Shown: positions 1-6,838, counted from the stretch's first letter. The stretch: DNA of 13,487 nucleotides from an uncultured Flavobacteriales bacterium (GCA_913059105.1 CAJXRL010000047.1:1-13487); one strand, 5' to 3'. Numbers and translations are program-made. Notes: generated from the sequence alone by a model not told the origin.

Positions 1-48
1 TCTACACAGAGTAGATCGTCGGCAGCGTCAGATGTGTATAAGAGACAG
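1..48 (+). other. Illumina Nextera i5-side adapter (non-genomic)
   Basis: Bases 1-7 match the end of the P5 flow-cell oligo. Bases 8-15 are AGAGTAGA, which I recall as Nextera index S504/N504. Bases 16-29 are the read-1 sequence TCGTCGGCAGCGTC, and 30-48 are the Tn5 mosaic end AGATGTGTATAAGAGACAG. The parts follow one another in exact library order, so this is untrimmed adapter joined to genomic DNA at base 49, not a natural transposon end. Confidence 0.98.
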
Positions 49-922
49 TTCTAAACGCTTGCATGCTCTCTTCTCTTGCTTTCTGGTCTTTATCCCCATG
101 AATGGTTATTGCCGTTAATTCCTGGCGCTCTAATGCCTTTAAAAGCCTTTCTGCACGAACTTTTGTTCGTACAAAAACTAAGGTTTTACGATCGGGGTTT
201 TCCTGCATCATATTGCCTAAAAAGAAACGCTTGTCATCCATCTCAATAAAAGCAACAGCATGTTCAATGTTTTTAGCAACAGGGTCTTTGGGAGAAATCT
301 GAATTCGAATTGGATTGGTAACCAGTGAGTAGGCTAACTTTTTAATCTTTTCTGTAATTGTTGCTGAGAAGAATAAGGTTTGTCGTCTAGAAGGAATGTG
401 ACGCATTAAATCTTGAATGTCTTTTATGAATCCCAAGTCCAACATGTGATCGGCTTCATCCAATACCAATATCTCTAGGCCACTTAGTTTCACATCTCCT
501 TGGCTTACCAAGTCAAAAAGACGACCAGGTGTAGCAATAAGCACATCCACACCATCCGCTAATTTCTCCTTCTGTGGATCTTGATCAACCCCGCCATGAA
601 TACAAAAACTACTTACTTTGGTGTGTTTTGCAAGAGAAACAAACACTTCGTGAATCTGCAGTGCCAACTCATGTGTTGGTGCCATCACCAAACACTTAAT
701 GCCAGCACTTTTACGAATAATCTTCTTAACGTGAAGCAAGTGTAAAATTGGAATAACAAAAGCGGCCGTTTTCCCAGTTCCAGTTTGAGCAATCGCCAAA
801 ACATCTTCCCCCCTTAAAATATTTGGAATCGCCTTGTATTGAATATCAGTTGGTTTTTTGAAACCCTGCTTGCTGATACTTTTCTTAATTCCGTCGCTTA
901 TTGGATATTCTTCAAACTTCAT
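49..922 (-). CDS. RhlE-type DEAD-box RNA helicase, 3' end missing
   Basis: ATP-dependent RNA helicase of superfamily 2; such cytoplasmic proteins unwind short RNA duplexes in ribosome assembly, RNA decay or cold adaptation. The ATG at 922-920 gives 291 genomic residues. Visible motifs: Q motif around F21 to Q28, Walker A AQTGTGKT (45-52), motif Ia as PTHEL (82-86), TPGR (131-134), DEAD (155-158), SAT (186-188), and the first part of the second RecA domain (TLVFVRT about 247-253, IHGD about 274-277). Motifs V and VI and the tail lie beyond the cut. Conceptual translation continues into adapter and adds a false tail containing VSYTHLTLPT. Motif Ia is usually PTREL; the histidine is unusual. The gene follows the cold-shock gene in the same direction, behind a hairpin terminator. 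The RhlE subgroup is inferred from the start of the protein and the neighbours; the DEAD-box assignment is secure. Confidence 0.9.
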
Positions 923-939
923 GAACCTCTTTTTATTGC

Positions 940-976
940 AAAAAACAAATGCCTAAAACATTATATTTTAGGCATT
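940..976 (-). terminator. Intrinsic terminator after the cold-shock gene
   Basis: A perfect 11-bp inverted repeat, AATGCCTAAAA (948-958) and TTTTAGGCATT (966-976), with a 7-base loop. On the minus strand it is followed by TG and then six T. It begins 24 bases after the cold-shock stop codon and ends before the ATG of the RhlE-type helicase, so it should end or attenuate transcription between the two. No clear TAnnTTTG element is seen between it and the helicase start. Confidence 0.8.
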
Positions 977-1000
977 AGTACTATTTTATTTAAGGAATTA

Positions 1001-1453
1001 TTAGATTTTTTTAACTCGAACAGCCATGAGGCCTTTTTGTCCTTTTTCTAATTCAAAACTAACTTTATCGCCTTCAACTACATCTTGTTTCAATCCGTTT
1101 ACGTGCACAAAGTAACTTTCCTGATCTTTTAAATCGCGAATAAATCCGTACCCTTTAGAATCATTAAAGAAGGTCACCTTGCCTTCGTGAATTAAATCTG
1201 CAGGATCAATTTCACCTTGCTGAGGAATTCCTAAAACAATATCTTCAGCCTTTATAACCTTCTTTTTTGCATCCGGATCTGGAGGAGTATCTGTAATGGC
1301 TCCATTTTCATCAACATACGCCATCATGTTCGAAAGACCGCCACCAGCAGAATTCTCTTTTCTCTCTAATCTCTTCTTTTCTTTCTCTTCCTTCTTCTTC
1401 TGCCTTTTCTTCTCTTTCTCTTTTTTTCCGAATGTTTCTTGTGATCTACCCAT
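1001..1453 (-). CDS. Cold-shock-domain protein with lysine-rich N-terminus
   Basis: Predicted single-stranded RNA/DNA-binding protein of 150 residues. The C-terminal cold-shock domain (about 88-150) has RNP1 as KGYGFI (100-105) and RNP2 as YFVHV (114-118). Residues 9-33 are almost all Lys, Glu and Arg, probably a charged helix giving extra nucleic-acid contact, followed by a linker of about 50 residues. This is about twice the length of a plain CspA protein (near 70 residues) and matches a layout common in Bacteroidota. The start is the ATG at 1453. The gene lies between two DEAD-box helicase genes in the same orientation, 75 bases after the DeaD-type gene, which suggests joint work in removing RNA structure at low temperature. 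That role is inferred from the families and the context. Confidence 0.92.
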   Translation of the reverse strand: MGRSQETFGKKEKEKKRQKKKEEKEKKRLERKENSAGGGLSNMMAYVDENGAITDTPPDPDAKKKVIKAEDIVLGIPQQGEIDPADLIHEGKVTFFNDSKGYGFIRDLKDQESYFVHVNGLKQDVVEGDKVSFELEKGQKGLMAVRVKKI

Positions 1454-1510
1454 AGGATACTAACTAATATATTTTATAAAAATAAAATTGATTATAATTT
1501 TTGGATTATT

Positions 1511-1528
1511 AAAGTAAAAAATTACTTT
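1511..1528 (-). terminator. AT-only hairpin after the DeaD-type gene
   Basis: A 7-bp inverted repeat (AAAGTAA at 1511-1517, TTACTTT at 1522-1528) with a 4-base loop, directly after the DeaD stop codon. The stem is A/T-rich and has no clean T-run downstream on the minus strand, so it may be a weak terminator or an RNA 3'-end or processing structure. Confidence 0.3.
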
Positions 1529-3400
1529 TTATCTTCTTCTTCCTCTTGCTCCGCCAGAACTGCTCGATCCGCCTCTGCTTCCAGAAGAATAACCACCGCC
1601 GCTTCTGCCGCCTCGGTCGCCACTTCCGCCGCCAGAAGATCTTCTTCCGCCACCGGCACCGCTTGGTCTTCTACCAGAACCGCCGCCGCCAAAACTACTT
1701 CTGCCTCCACGACTTCCGCCATCTCTGCTTCCGCCGCCACCGCCAGAACCTGTCTCTTTGTTCACTCGAACAGCATGACCGCTTTCCAATTCTAATCCTT
1801 CAAACTTACCTTCAAATCCACTAACTTGACTGTCGCTTACATTAAAGAATGAACGTTTATCTTGAACTGCTATATCATTGATATCAGACTTACTAGCACC
1901 TGACACTTCACTAACAAATTCAAGTAGATCTACCTTACTTAAACCGTCATCTTTGCCCAAGTTAATAAAGTATCGATTGCCTTCTCTTTCTCTTCTCTCT
2001 GGTCGATCTCTTCTATCTCCTCTGTCGCCTCTATCTCTTCTGTCGCCTCTATCATTATCTCTGCTTCCTCTAGAATCAGATGACATATTCAAGTCGCTCT
2101 TGGCGCTAGTTTTCAATTGCTTCAATTCTATAGAAATCATTCGCTTTAGCAAATCTTCTTTAGTCAAGCTTTCAAAATGCGTTAATAATGCTGCTAAGTT
2201 TTCTTCTGCCTCTTCATCAATTGACATGGCAAGCGTGCTCTTCACCCAGTTATCTAATCTAACTTTCTTTAATTCGCTAGCCTTAGGCACCTCAATTTTT
2301 TCAAACGTAATGTTGTTCTTTCGTTCAATGTCTGAAATCTTTCTTCCCTCTCTATTGTTGATAAAAACAATTGAAATTCCTTTATTTCCTGCTCTGCCAG
2401 TTCTACCACTTCGATGCGTATACGCTTCTAATTGGTCTGGAATTTTGTGGTGTAATACGTGCGTTAAGTCATTTACGTCAATTCCTCTTGCTGCAACATC
2501 AGTTGCAATTAGCAATTGCATGTTTCTAGCTTTAAACCTTCTCATGGCAGCATCACGTTGCGCTTGAGATAAATCTCCGTGTAATGCTTCTACTTCGTAG
2601 CCTAATTGGCCTAAGTTATCTGTAATCTCTTGGGTCTCTCTTTTAGTTCTACAAAACAGAATTCCCTTCATATCAGGAGCGATGTCTAGGAACCTTTTTA
2701 ATGCAGTTTCCTTATCGTCGTTTCGAGTTATAATGTACTGATGCGTAATATCTGTGTTGGTTTTTGACTCTGTATTCACAGCCACCTCCACAGGATCCGT
2801 CATGTACTTCTTTGTAATTCTTCTAATATCAGCAGGCATAGTTGCTGAGAACAACCAGGTAGAACGATCTTCTCTTGTGTAGCTTAAAATATCGTCAATG
2901 TCTTCTTTGAAGCCCATGTTCAACATTTCATCCGCTTCATCAAGTACAACGTACTTCACTTCATCTAATCGAATTGCCTTTCTGCGAATTAAATCCAATA
3001 AACGACCTGGAGTCGCAACAACAATCTGTGTTGGGCGCTTCAATGCCTTTATCTGATTCATAATCGCAGCTCCACCATATACTACTTCAACGTTAAGTTG
3101 CTTGTAGTTCGAAGAAAAATCAACCAATTGTTTAGCTGTCTGCTGTCCTAGCTCCCTTGTTGGAGCCATAATAAGGGCTTGTGTTGCCTTATTGTCGCTA
3201 TCTACTAAATCAATTAGGGGCAAACCGAATGCCGCAGTTTTACCAGTACCTGTTTGAGCAAGACCGATAAAGTCAGTCTTTCCTCCTTTTAATAATAATG
3301 GAATTGATTTTTCTTGGATAGGCGTTGGGGTCGTAAACCCCATGTCTTCTATTACCTTCAACAGATTTGTTGAAAGTCCTAGGCTTTCGAATGTATTCAA
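1529..3400 (-). CDS. deaD: DeaD/CsdA-like DEAD-box RNA helicase with DbpA-type RNA-binding domain
   Basis: ATP-dependent RNA helicase, 623 residues, full length. The helicase core carries the Q motif (F22 to Q29), Walker A AQTGTGKT (48-55), PTREL (80-84), TPGR (130-133), DEAD (154-157), SAT (185-187), ATDVAARGID (299-308) and HRSGRTGR (329-336). An Arg/Asp-rich linker (443-473) leads to a domain at about 474-550 that looks like the DbpA/CsdA RNA-binding fold. A Gly/Ser/Arg tail with RGG-like repeats (551-623) completes the protein. The likely role is ribosome biogenesis and mRNA unwinding in the cold. The start codon is TTG: upstream in the same frame there is no ATG, GTG or TTG before the promoter element at 3423-3430, and the N-terminus fits the family. 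It is the first gene of a deaD, cold-shock, rhlE-like series. The gene symbol rests on domain layout only. Confidence 0.93.
   Translation of the reverse strand: MNTFESLGLSTNLLKVIEDMGFTTPTPIQEKSIPLLLKGGKTDFIGLAQTGTGKTAAFGLPLIDLVDSDNKATQALIMAPTRELGQQTAKQLVDFSSNYKQLNVEVVYGGAAIMNQIKALKRPTQIVVATPGRLLDLIRRKAIRLDEVKYVVLDEADEMLNMGFKEDIDDILSYTREDRSTWLFSATMPADIRRITKKYMTDPVEVAVNTESKTNTDITHQYIITRNDDKETALKRFLDIAPDMKGILFCRTKRETQEITDNLGQLGYEVEALHGDLSQAQRDAAMRRFKARNMQLLIATDVAARGIDVNDLTHVLHHKIPDQLEAYTHRSGRTGRAGNKGISIVFINNREGRKISDIERKNNITFEKIEVPKASELKKVRLDNWVKSTLAMSIDEEAEENLAALLTHFESLTKEDLLKRMISIELKQLKTSAKSDLNMSSDSRGSRDNDRGDRRDRGDRGDRRDRPERREREGNRYFINLGKDDGLSKVDLLEFVSEVSGASKSDINDIAVQDKRSFFNVSDSQVSGFEGKFEGLELESGHAVRVNKETGSGGGGGSRDGGSRGGRSSFGGGGSGRRPSGAGGGRRSSGGGSGDRGGRSGGGYSSGSRGGSSSSGGARGRRR
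1532..1750 (-). repeat. Gly/Ser/Arg low-complexity tail-coding repeat
   Basis: Codes for residues 551-623 of the DeaD-type helicase, almost entirely Gly, Ser and Arg with RGG-like steps. Repeated GGN, AGN and CGN-type codons make the DNA locally far more GC-rich than its surroundings. Such tails bind RNA non-specifically. The repeats also create a long false open frame on the same strand (1522-1740, Ala/Glu/Val-rich) and are a likely site for length variation or assembly error. Confidence 0.8.
1982..2074 (-). repeat. Arg/Asp-rich repeat-coding linker
   Basis: Codes for residues 443-473 of the DeaD-type helicase, a string of RGDR, RDR and GDRR units between the helicase core and the RNA-binding domain. 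On the plus strand it appears as a repeated TCTCC/TCGCC pyrimidine pattern. It is probably a flexible charged linker, and a candidate for replication slippage. Confidence 0.65.
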
Positions 3401-3422
3401 ATAATGCTTATTTAATGAACTG

Positions 3423-3430
3423 CAAAAGTA
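3423..3430 (-). promoter_or_regulatory. Bacteroidota -7 promoter element ahead of deaD
   Basis: TACTTTTG on the minus strand matches TAnnTTTG, the -7 element of Bacteroidota housekeeping promoters. It leaves 22 bases to the TTG start of the DeaD-type gene. No -33 TTG is evident at the usual spacing. It suggests that deaD has its own transcript and does not depend only on the genes upstream. Confidence 0.6.
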
Positions 3431-3483
3431 CCCAAAGCATTTGAATTGGTATTATTTCATTCAAAATCAACAATAAGAAGACT

Positions 3484-4599
3484 TTAAAACAATAGAAAAG
3501 AAATAATTACGCTAACAAAAATAGTTAGAAGCCAATAGAAATAATACAAAATTCCAATACAAGCAAACCTCCAAAACGTTGAAAATATCGATTTTGGATA
3601 TACCTCTTTCAATGAAAAGAATAAATAAACTGCACTTGCCAAAAACGCCACCAAAACAAAGACGTTGCTATCGAAAAAGTAATACAACAGCAGTGCTAAC
3701 GCATAAATGAACAAGCTATAGGTATGTATTTGTAGCGAATGAATTACATGCGCAACAAATGGCTTTCGCTGTTCAGAGTAAAATAGTAAAAAGAAAAATG
3801 CCAATCCCGGAATTAGCACCATCATGCTCAACGACAAGTTACCCAACAAAAACCGTGTAATAACTTTCGAATCTGACCGGTATAATTTAATTGCCTGAAT
3901 CGCTAACAGTCTCTGATTGCTCCCTAAACTATCCAAAAGCAAGCTATCCAATAAATCTTCATCAGAATATGCTCGATCGTATCGGTATTCTTTCACCTTT
4001 ATTAATCTGGTAATGTTTACATCAAATCCCAAACCAGATGTATTCAAAGTATAAGAGCCCTTTTTCTTGGAAGTGCTATCGTTACTACTGCCAGCCGTGT
4101 CAACGTTGTACGCCACGGTTTGATCTACGTTGGCAGCTAACAACGAATCCATCTTGTTTTCAACAAGCACGCTATCCACCTTATTCAACGAATCAATTAA
4201 TACGGCAAAATTCTCTAATTGTGTAACTATTCCTGCAGGGCTATTTTCAGAACCTTCTTGTGTCGCATCAGCAGATCTCGACACCGTTACATTATGGTCA
4301 ACAAACACCCCTAAAACAAAAAAGAAAAAGATACTGACCAGCAGATAAAAACGAAATGGATTGACAAAGTTTACCCGCTTACCATTTATAAATTCAGAGA
4401 CAAGCTTACCGGGTTGAAAAAGAAAAGGAAGGATAGTCCTTCCAATTCTTGTATCAAACGATAAATAATTTTCGAAAAATTCATGAGAGACAGCTTTTAC
4501 TGTAAGCACGTTACCGTCCACTTTTTGCCCACAGTTGGAACAAAACGTATCCGTATTAGAAAGTTCCTCCTTGCAATTAAAACAGTGCTTTTCTGCCAA
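3484..4599 (-). CDS. Zinc-ribbon membrane protein, DUF3667 family
   Basis: Unknown function; 371 residues. The N-terminus has two CxxC pairs (C6/C9 and C20/C23), a probable zinc ribbon. Residues about 39-86 hold the conserved pattern of DUF3667 as I know it (a PGKL turn, an INGKR step and a NPFRFYLL run into the membrane). Membrane segments lie at about 83-100, 250-274, 291-309, 312-330 and 342-370, and the polar stretch at about 101-249 is probably outside the cytoplasm. The start is TTG. It is preceded in frame by TAA, and the zinc-ribbon cysteines begin at residue 6, so no other start is possible. Only 5 bases separate it from the stop codon of the upstream CxxCH protein gene, so the two are probably cotranscribed and perhaps translationally coupled. 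Confidence 0.75.
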   Translation of the reverse strand: MAEKHCFNCKEELSNTDTFCSNCGQKVDGNVLTVKAVSHEFFENYLSFDTRIGRTILPFLFQPGKLVSEFINGKRVNFVNPFRFYLLVSIFFFFVLGVFVDHNVTVSRSADATQEGSENSPAGIVTQLENFAVLIDSLNKVDSVLVENKMDSLLAANVDQTVAYNVDTAGSSNDSTSKKKGSYTLNTSGLGFDVNITRLIKVKEYRYDRAYSDEDLLDSLLLDSLGSNQRLLAIQAIKLYRSDSKVITRFLLGNLSLSMMVLIPGLAFFFLLFYSEQRKPFVAHVIHSLQIHTYSLFIYALALLLYYFFDSNVFVLVAFLASAVYLFFSLKEVYPKSIFSTFWRFACIGILYYFYWLLTIFVSVIISFLLF

Positions 4600-4604
4600 T
4601 TAAA

Positions 4605-5441
4605 CTAGTTTTGAATCATTATTTTTTCCTCAACTGTTTGACCTTCATTTGAGATTTTCAATATATAATATCCGTTTTCCAAGTTTGAAACATTCAGCCT
4701 CTCAGCATTATTTTGTTTCAAGCTTACATTTTTAGTTAAAACCAATTGCCCTGAAATAGTATAAAGTTCTGCAACAGCATTTTTAACATCACTCGATGTA
4801 TTTTTAAGCTTAATTACGTTTCTAGTAGGATTTGGGTAAACTAATAACTCATTGCGCAAAGTTGATTCTACAAATCCAACAGAGGTATTCTCAGGTAAAT
4901 TAAAACTTGCAATGTTTCCACCGTCTCCTCCAATAAATCCGTTATTATCCACAGCCGCACCGCCACCATAAAAAGTTACGGTTCCTGTACCAGTAGCCGG
5001 AGCAGTCCATTGTGTCCCAAAGGAATTTGTTGTGCTTTTCCCAGCATGTTCTGCATACTGTCTTCCATTACCCAAAGTAACCAATCTTGTATTTACATTC
5101 GGCGTTGAAAAGCCATTAACAGCACTGTTAGAACTATTTAAACTTACCAATTGAAAACCGTATCGAATTGCTCCTGTGGCATTCACCGTAAATTCGGCAT
5201 TGTAAACAGTGCCTGGAATGTAAGAAGTAATTGGATTTCTTAGCGAATCTTTAATGACAATCGAAACAGTAGTACTGAAAGCTGAGCCATGACAAGATCT
5301 ACAAGTTGTAGACTCTCCAGGCGCTCCAGTATTTCCTGAACTCGCAAAAAATGCTCTACCGCTAGCGTTAGACGTTAATGTAATTTGAATTCCAATAGCA
5401 AGAATTGAAAGGGCAAAAATAGATAGTAGAGTTTTTTTCAT
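4605..5441 (-). CDS. Secreted CxxCH protein with T9SS type A sorting domain (choice-of-anchor V-like)
   Basis: Predicted exported protein of 278 residues. A signal peptide covers about 1-27. The motif GAPGE then CRSCH (39-51) resembles both a c-type haem site and the N-terminal signature of choice-of-anchor V proteins of Bacteroidota. A Gly/Asn/Thr-rich beta region fills about 55-185. The C-terminus (about 198-278) is a T9SS type A sorting domain: YPNPT at 202-206, SGQLV at 230-234, ENGYYILKI at 255-263. It should cross the inner membrane by Sec and the outer membrane by the type IX system, then be released or attached at the surface. With a single CxxCH and no visible distal methionine ligand, haem binding is uncertain. 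It is divergent from a second T9SS cargo gene and lies 5 bases ahead of the DUF3667 gene. Confidence 0.85.
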   Translation of the reverse strand: MKKTLLSIFALSILAIGIQITLTSNASGRAFFASSGNTGAPGESTTCRSCHGSAFSTTVSIVIKDSLRNPITSYIPGTVYNAEFTVNATGAIRYGFQLVSLNSSNSAVNGFSTPNVNTRLVTLGNGRQYAEHAGKSTTNSFGTQWTAPATGTGTVTFYGGGAAVDNNGFIGGDGGNIASFNLPENTSVGFVESTLRNELLVYPNPTRNVIKLKNTSSDVKNAVAELYTISGQLVLTKNVSLKQNNAERLNVSNLENGYYILKISNEGQTVEEKIMIQN

Positions 5442-5457
5442 AGTAATTTTCGAACTG

Positions 5458-5464
5458 CAAATTA
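5458..5464 (-). promoter_or_regulatory. Possible -7 element for the CxxCH protein gene
   Basis: TAATTTG on the minus strand is TAnnTTTG with one spacer base missing. It leaves 16 bases to the ATG at 5441, in the range seen for the clearer promoters here. It is a weak match and is listed because this divergent region must hold a promoter in each direction. Confidence 0.35.
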
Positions 5465-5488
5465 ATAGAATTTTAGGACAAAATGAAA

Positions 5489-5513
5489 GAACAGCTAAAG
5501 TATTATACTGTTC
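5489..5513. promoter_or_regulatory. Dyad in the divergent promoter region
   Basis: GAACAG (5489-5494) and CTGTTC (5508-5513) form a 6-bp inverted repeat. Overlapping it is an 11-base odd palindrome, AGTATTATACT (5499-5509). It lies between the two divergent T9SS cargo genes and could be an operator or a transcript hairpin. No regulator is known from the sequence. Confidence 0.3.
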
Positions 5514-5575
5514 CCTAAAATGAAGGAAAAACTCTAAAGGTCAAAAGCATGACTAACTTTAAGTCAAAACACGAT

Positions 5576-5583
5576 TACTTTTG
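5576..5583 (+). promoter_or_regulatory. Bacteroidota -7 promoter element for the thioredoxin-like gene
   Basis: TACTTTTG matches TAnnTTTG and leaves 12 bases to the ATG at 5596. It overlaps the TTG at 5581 that an ORF caller could pick as a start, which argues against that start. No -33 TTG is apparent at standard spacing. Confidence 0.65.
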
Positions 5584-5595
5584 AAAAAATTTTAT

Positions 5596-6324
5596 ATGAA
5601 AAAATTACAATTCCTACTGCTTTTTACTGTCTGTTCATTTGCTTCTATAATGGCTCAAGCTCCAGCAAATAGGACAGTTTACGATTGCAATTCAAACTCA
5701 AAAAATATTTATGCTACGCTGGCAACTGGCAAATCAATCATTATCGCACACAACGGCGTAGATTGTAGCATTTGTGTTAATACTGCACCTGGATGGCAAA
5801 CATGGGCCGCAGCAAATACAAATAATGTAGAAGTATGGGGAGCAATCACATACACGTATTTTGCCCGCAATTTTCCACCAGCAAATATGTGCACGATAAC
5901 ACAAACTTGGAAAACCACACACAATTGGACCAATATATTTACATTTCCAGATTCAAATAGATTATGGTACCAAGGTAGCTCTCCAAGGTATTTTGTTTAT
6001 TCGGCAATAGATTCTAGCATTGTTTATCAGGGTTCAAATAGCACATCGGCTAAGAATGCAGCCTTGGCGCAATCAACAGTTGGAATTAATAAAAACGTTT
6101 TAGAAGATGCTAAGATATTCGCAAGTAACGGAAAAGTAATCATCAGAAATCTACCAATTGGAATATCTTCTGTAAAATTATTCAACATACAAGGGCAACT
6201 GCTACTTTCCCAAAGTTTAAATTCAACAAGCTCTACCCTAGACGTTTCAAGTTTTAATAAAGGTATTTATATCGTGCAATTCAGCGGACTAAAAGGAACT
6301 GAATCGAAGAGATTACTGTTCTAA
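5596..6324 (+). CDS. Secreted thioredoxin-fold protein with T9SS type A sorting domain
   Basis: Predicted extracytoplasmic thiol protein of 242 residues. The signal peptide is about 1-20 (MKK, hydrophobic core, AQA). The central domain has a redox-type CSIC pair (57-60) after a hydrophobic beta strand, and a later SPRYFVY stretch whose proline (130) sits where thioredoxins have their cis-proline. C31 and C99 are further cysteines. The C-terminus (about 168-242) has beta strands and an FNKGIYIVQF-type ending typical of T9SS type A sorting domains. It may reduce, oxidise or isomerise disulfides at the cell surface, but no substrate can be named. ATG 5596 is chosen over TTG 5581, which lies inside the -7 promoter element. 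The gene ends in a 12-base convergent overlap with the DUF6155 gene. Confidence 0.8.
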   Translation: MKKLQFLLLFTVCSFASIMAQAPANRTVYDCNSNSKNIYATLATGKSIIIAHNGVDCSICVNTAPGWQTWAAANTNNVEVWGAITYTYFARNFPPANMCTITQTWKTTHNWTNIFTFPDSNRLWYQGSSPRYFVYSAIDSSIVYQGSNSTSAKNAALAQSTVGINKNVLEDAKIFASNGKVIIRNLPIGISSVKLFNIQGQLLLSQSLNSTSSTLDVSSFNKGIYIVQFSGLKGTESKRLLF

Positions 6325-6337
6325 TAACTCTTCGATT
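6302..6337. terminator. Hairpin at the convergent gene overlap
   Basis: AATCGAAGAG (6302-6311) and CTCTTCGATT (6328-6337) are perfect 10-base complements. Inside, ATTA (6312-6315) pairs with TAAT (6322-6325), leaving CTGTTC as loop. It spans the stop codons of both convergent genes, so both C-termini encode it. It can fold on either strand but has only weak T-runs after it, so it may be a bidirectional terminator or an RNA 3'-end protecting structure. Confidence 0.55.
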
Positions 6338-6831
6338 GATCTTTCAAAACCTTCGGCATTTATCCATTTTTGGTTAAATGCCGTTTTTTTTATCTTCACC
6401 ACCCTATCCCAGAACTCTTCAGTTAAAAACTGTTGACTTACAAATACCAATGCTTTTCTGTACGAGCTTAACATACTTTTATAAAAGGCTTCTTGCGTTA
6501 TGGGTTTATCTTCATTGTATGCTTGTGCAATTTCAATGGCATACAACATTAAATCAATAATTTGAGAAGCTTCAACTTCTAGCTTTATTAAATGTTCAAT
6601 GTGTTTATGAGCAATTGATCTTCTTTTCTTGGCTTTTCGTTTACCTTCAGGAAAGTACTCTCTGGAAATTTTTAATTTTGCTTCTTCTACCCTTCTCTGT
6701 TCATTGGGATTAAATGAAAAGTCGTAAAACTCTTTTACTTCTTTAAAGCGATGATATAGATCCAGAAGTTGCTCTTCCAACTCCTCCTTATCACATGCCT
6801 TAATAGATTTTGTAAATTTTGTTTTGCTCAT
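6313..6831 (-). CDS. DUF6155 family protein
   Basis: Function unknown; 172 residues, cytoplasmic, mostly helical and strongly charged. The pattern of a short KEELEEQLLDLY helix, then KEFYDFSFNPNE (about 37-48), REYFP (about 61-65) and a basic RKAKKRRS run (about 69-76) agrees with what I recall of DUF6155, a small family common in Bacteroidota. The ATG at 6831 is preferred to the TTG at 6912. The longer frame would read through a terminator hairpin and its T-run at 6839-6879, and the DUF6155-like part begins with the later methionine. A TACTTTTG promoter element in that hairpin's loop leaves 24 bases to the ATG. The 3' end overlaps the thioredoxin-like gene. Confidence 0.7.
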   Translation of the reverse strand: MSKTKFTKSIKACDKEELEEQLLDLYHRFKEVKEFYDFSFNPNEQRRVEEAKLKISREYFPEGKRKAKKRRSIAHKHIEHLIKLEVEASQIIDLMLYAIEIAQAYNEDKPITQEAFYKSMLSSYRKALVFVSQQFLTEEFWDRVVKIKKTAFNQKWINAEGFERSIEELLEQ

Positions 6832-6838
6832 GAGTAAT

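Noticed and set aside
1..48. Tn5-type mosaic end as evidence of a mobile element
   Set aside because: The mosaic end is joined to index and flow-cell sequence, so it comes from library preparation. The same holds at 13441-13487.
1522..1740. Minus-strand ORF rich in Ala, Glu and Val
   Set aside because: It is the DeaD Gly/Ser/Arg repeat read in another frame; the composition follows directly from the GGN/AGN repeats and the true frame carries a full helicase.
1878..2567. Plus-strand 229-codon ORF opposite deaD
   Set aside because: Ser/Leu-rich shadow of the helicase coding strand with no recognisable domain.
4038..4348. Plus-strand ORFs opposite the DUF3667 gene
   Set aside because: Overlap a clear minus-strand membrane protein, contain no domain and have no promoter; treated as shadows.
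5581..5595. TTG start for the thioredoxin-like gene
   Set aside because: It lies inside the TACTTTTG promoter element, and the ATG at 5596 begins a standard signal peptide.
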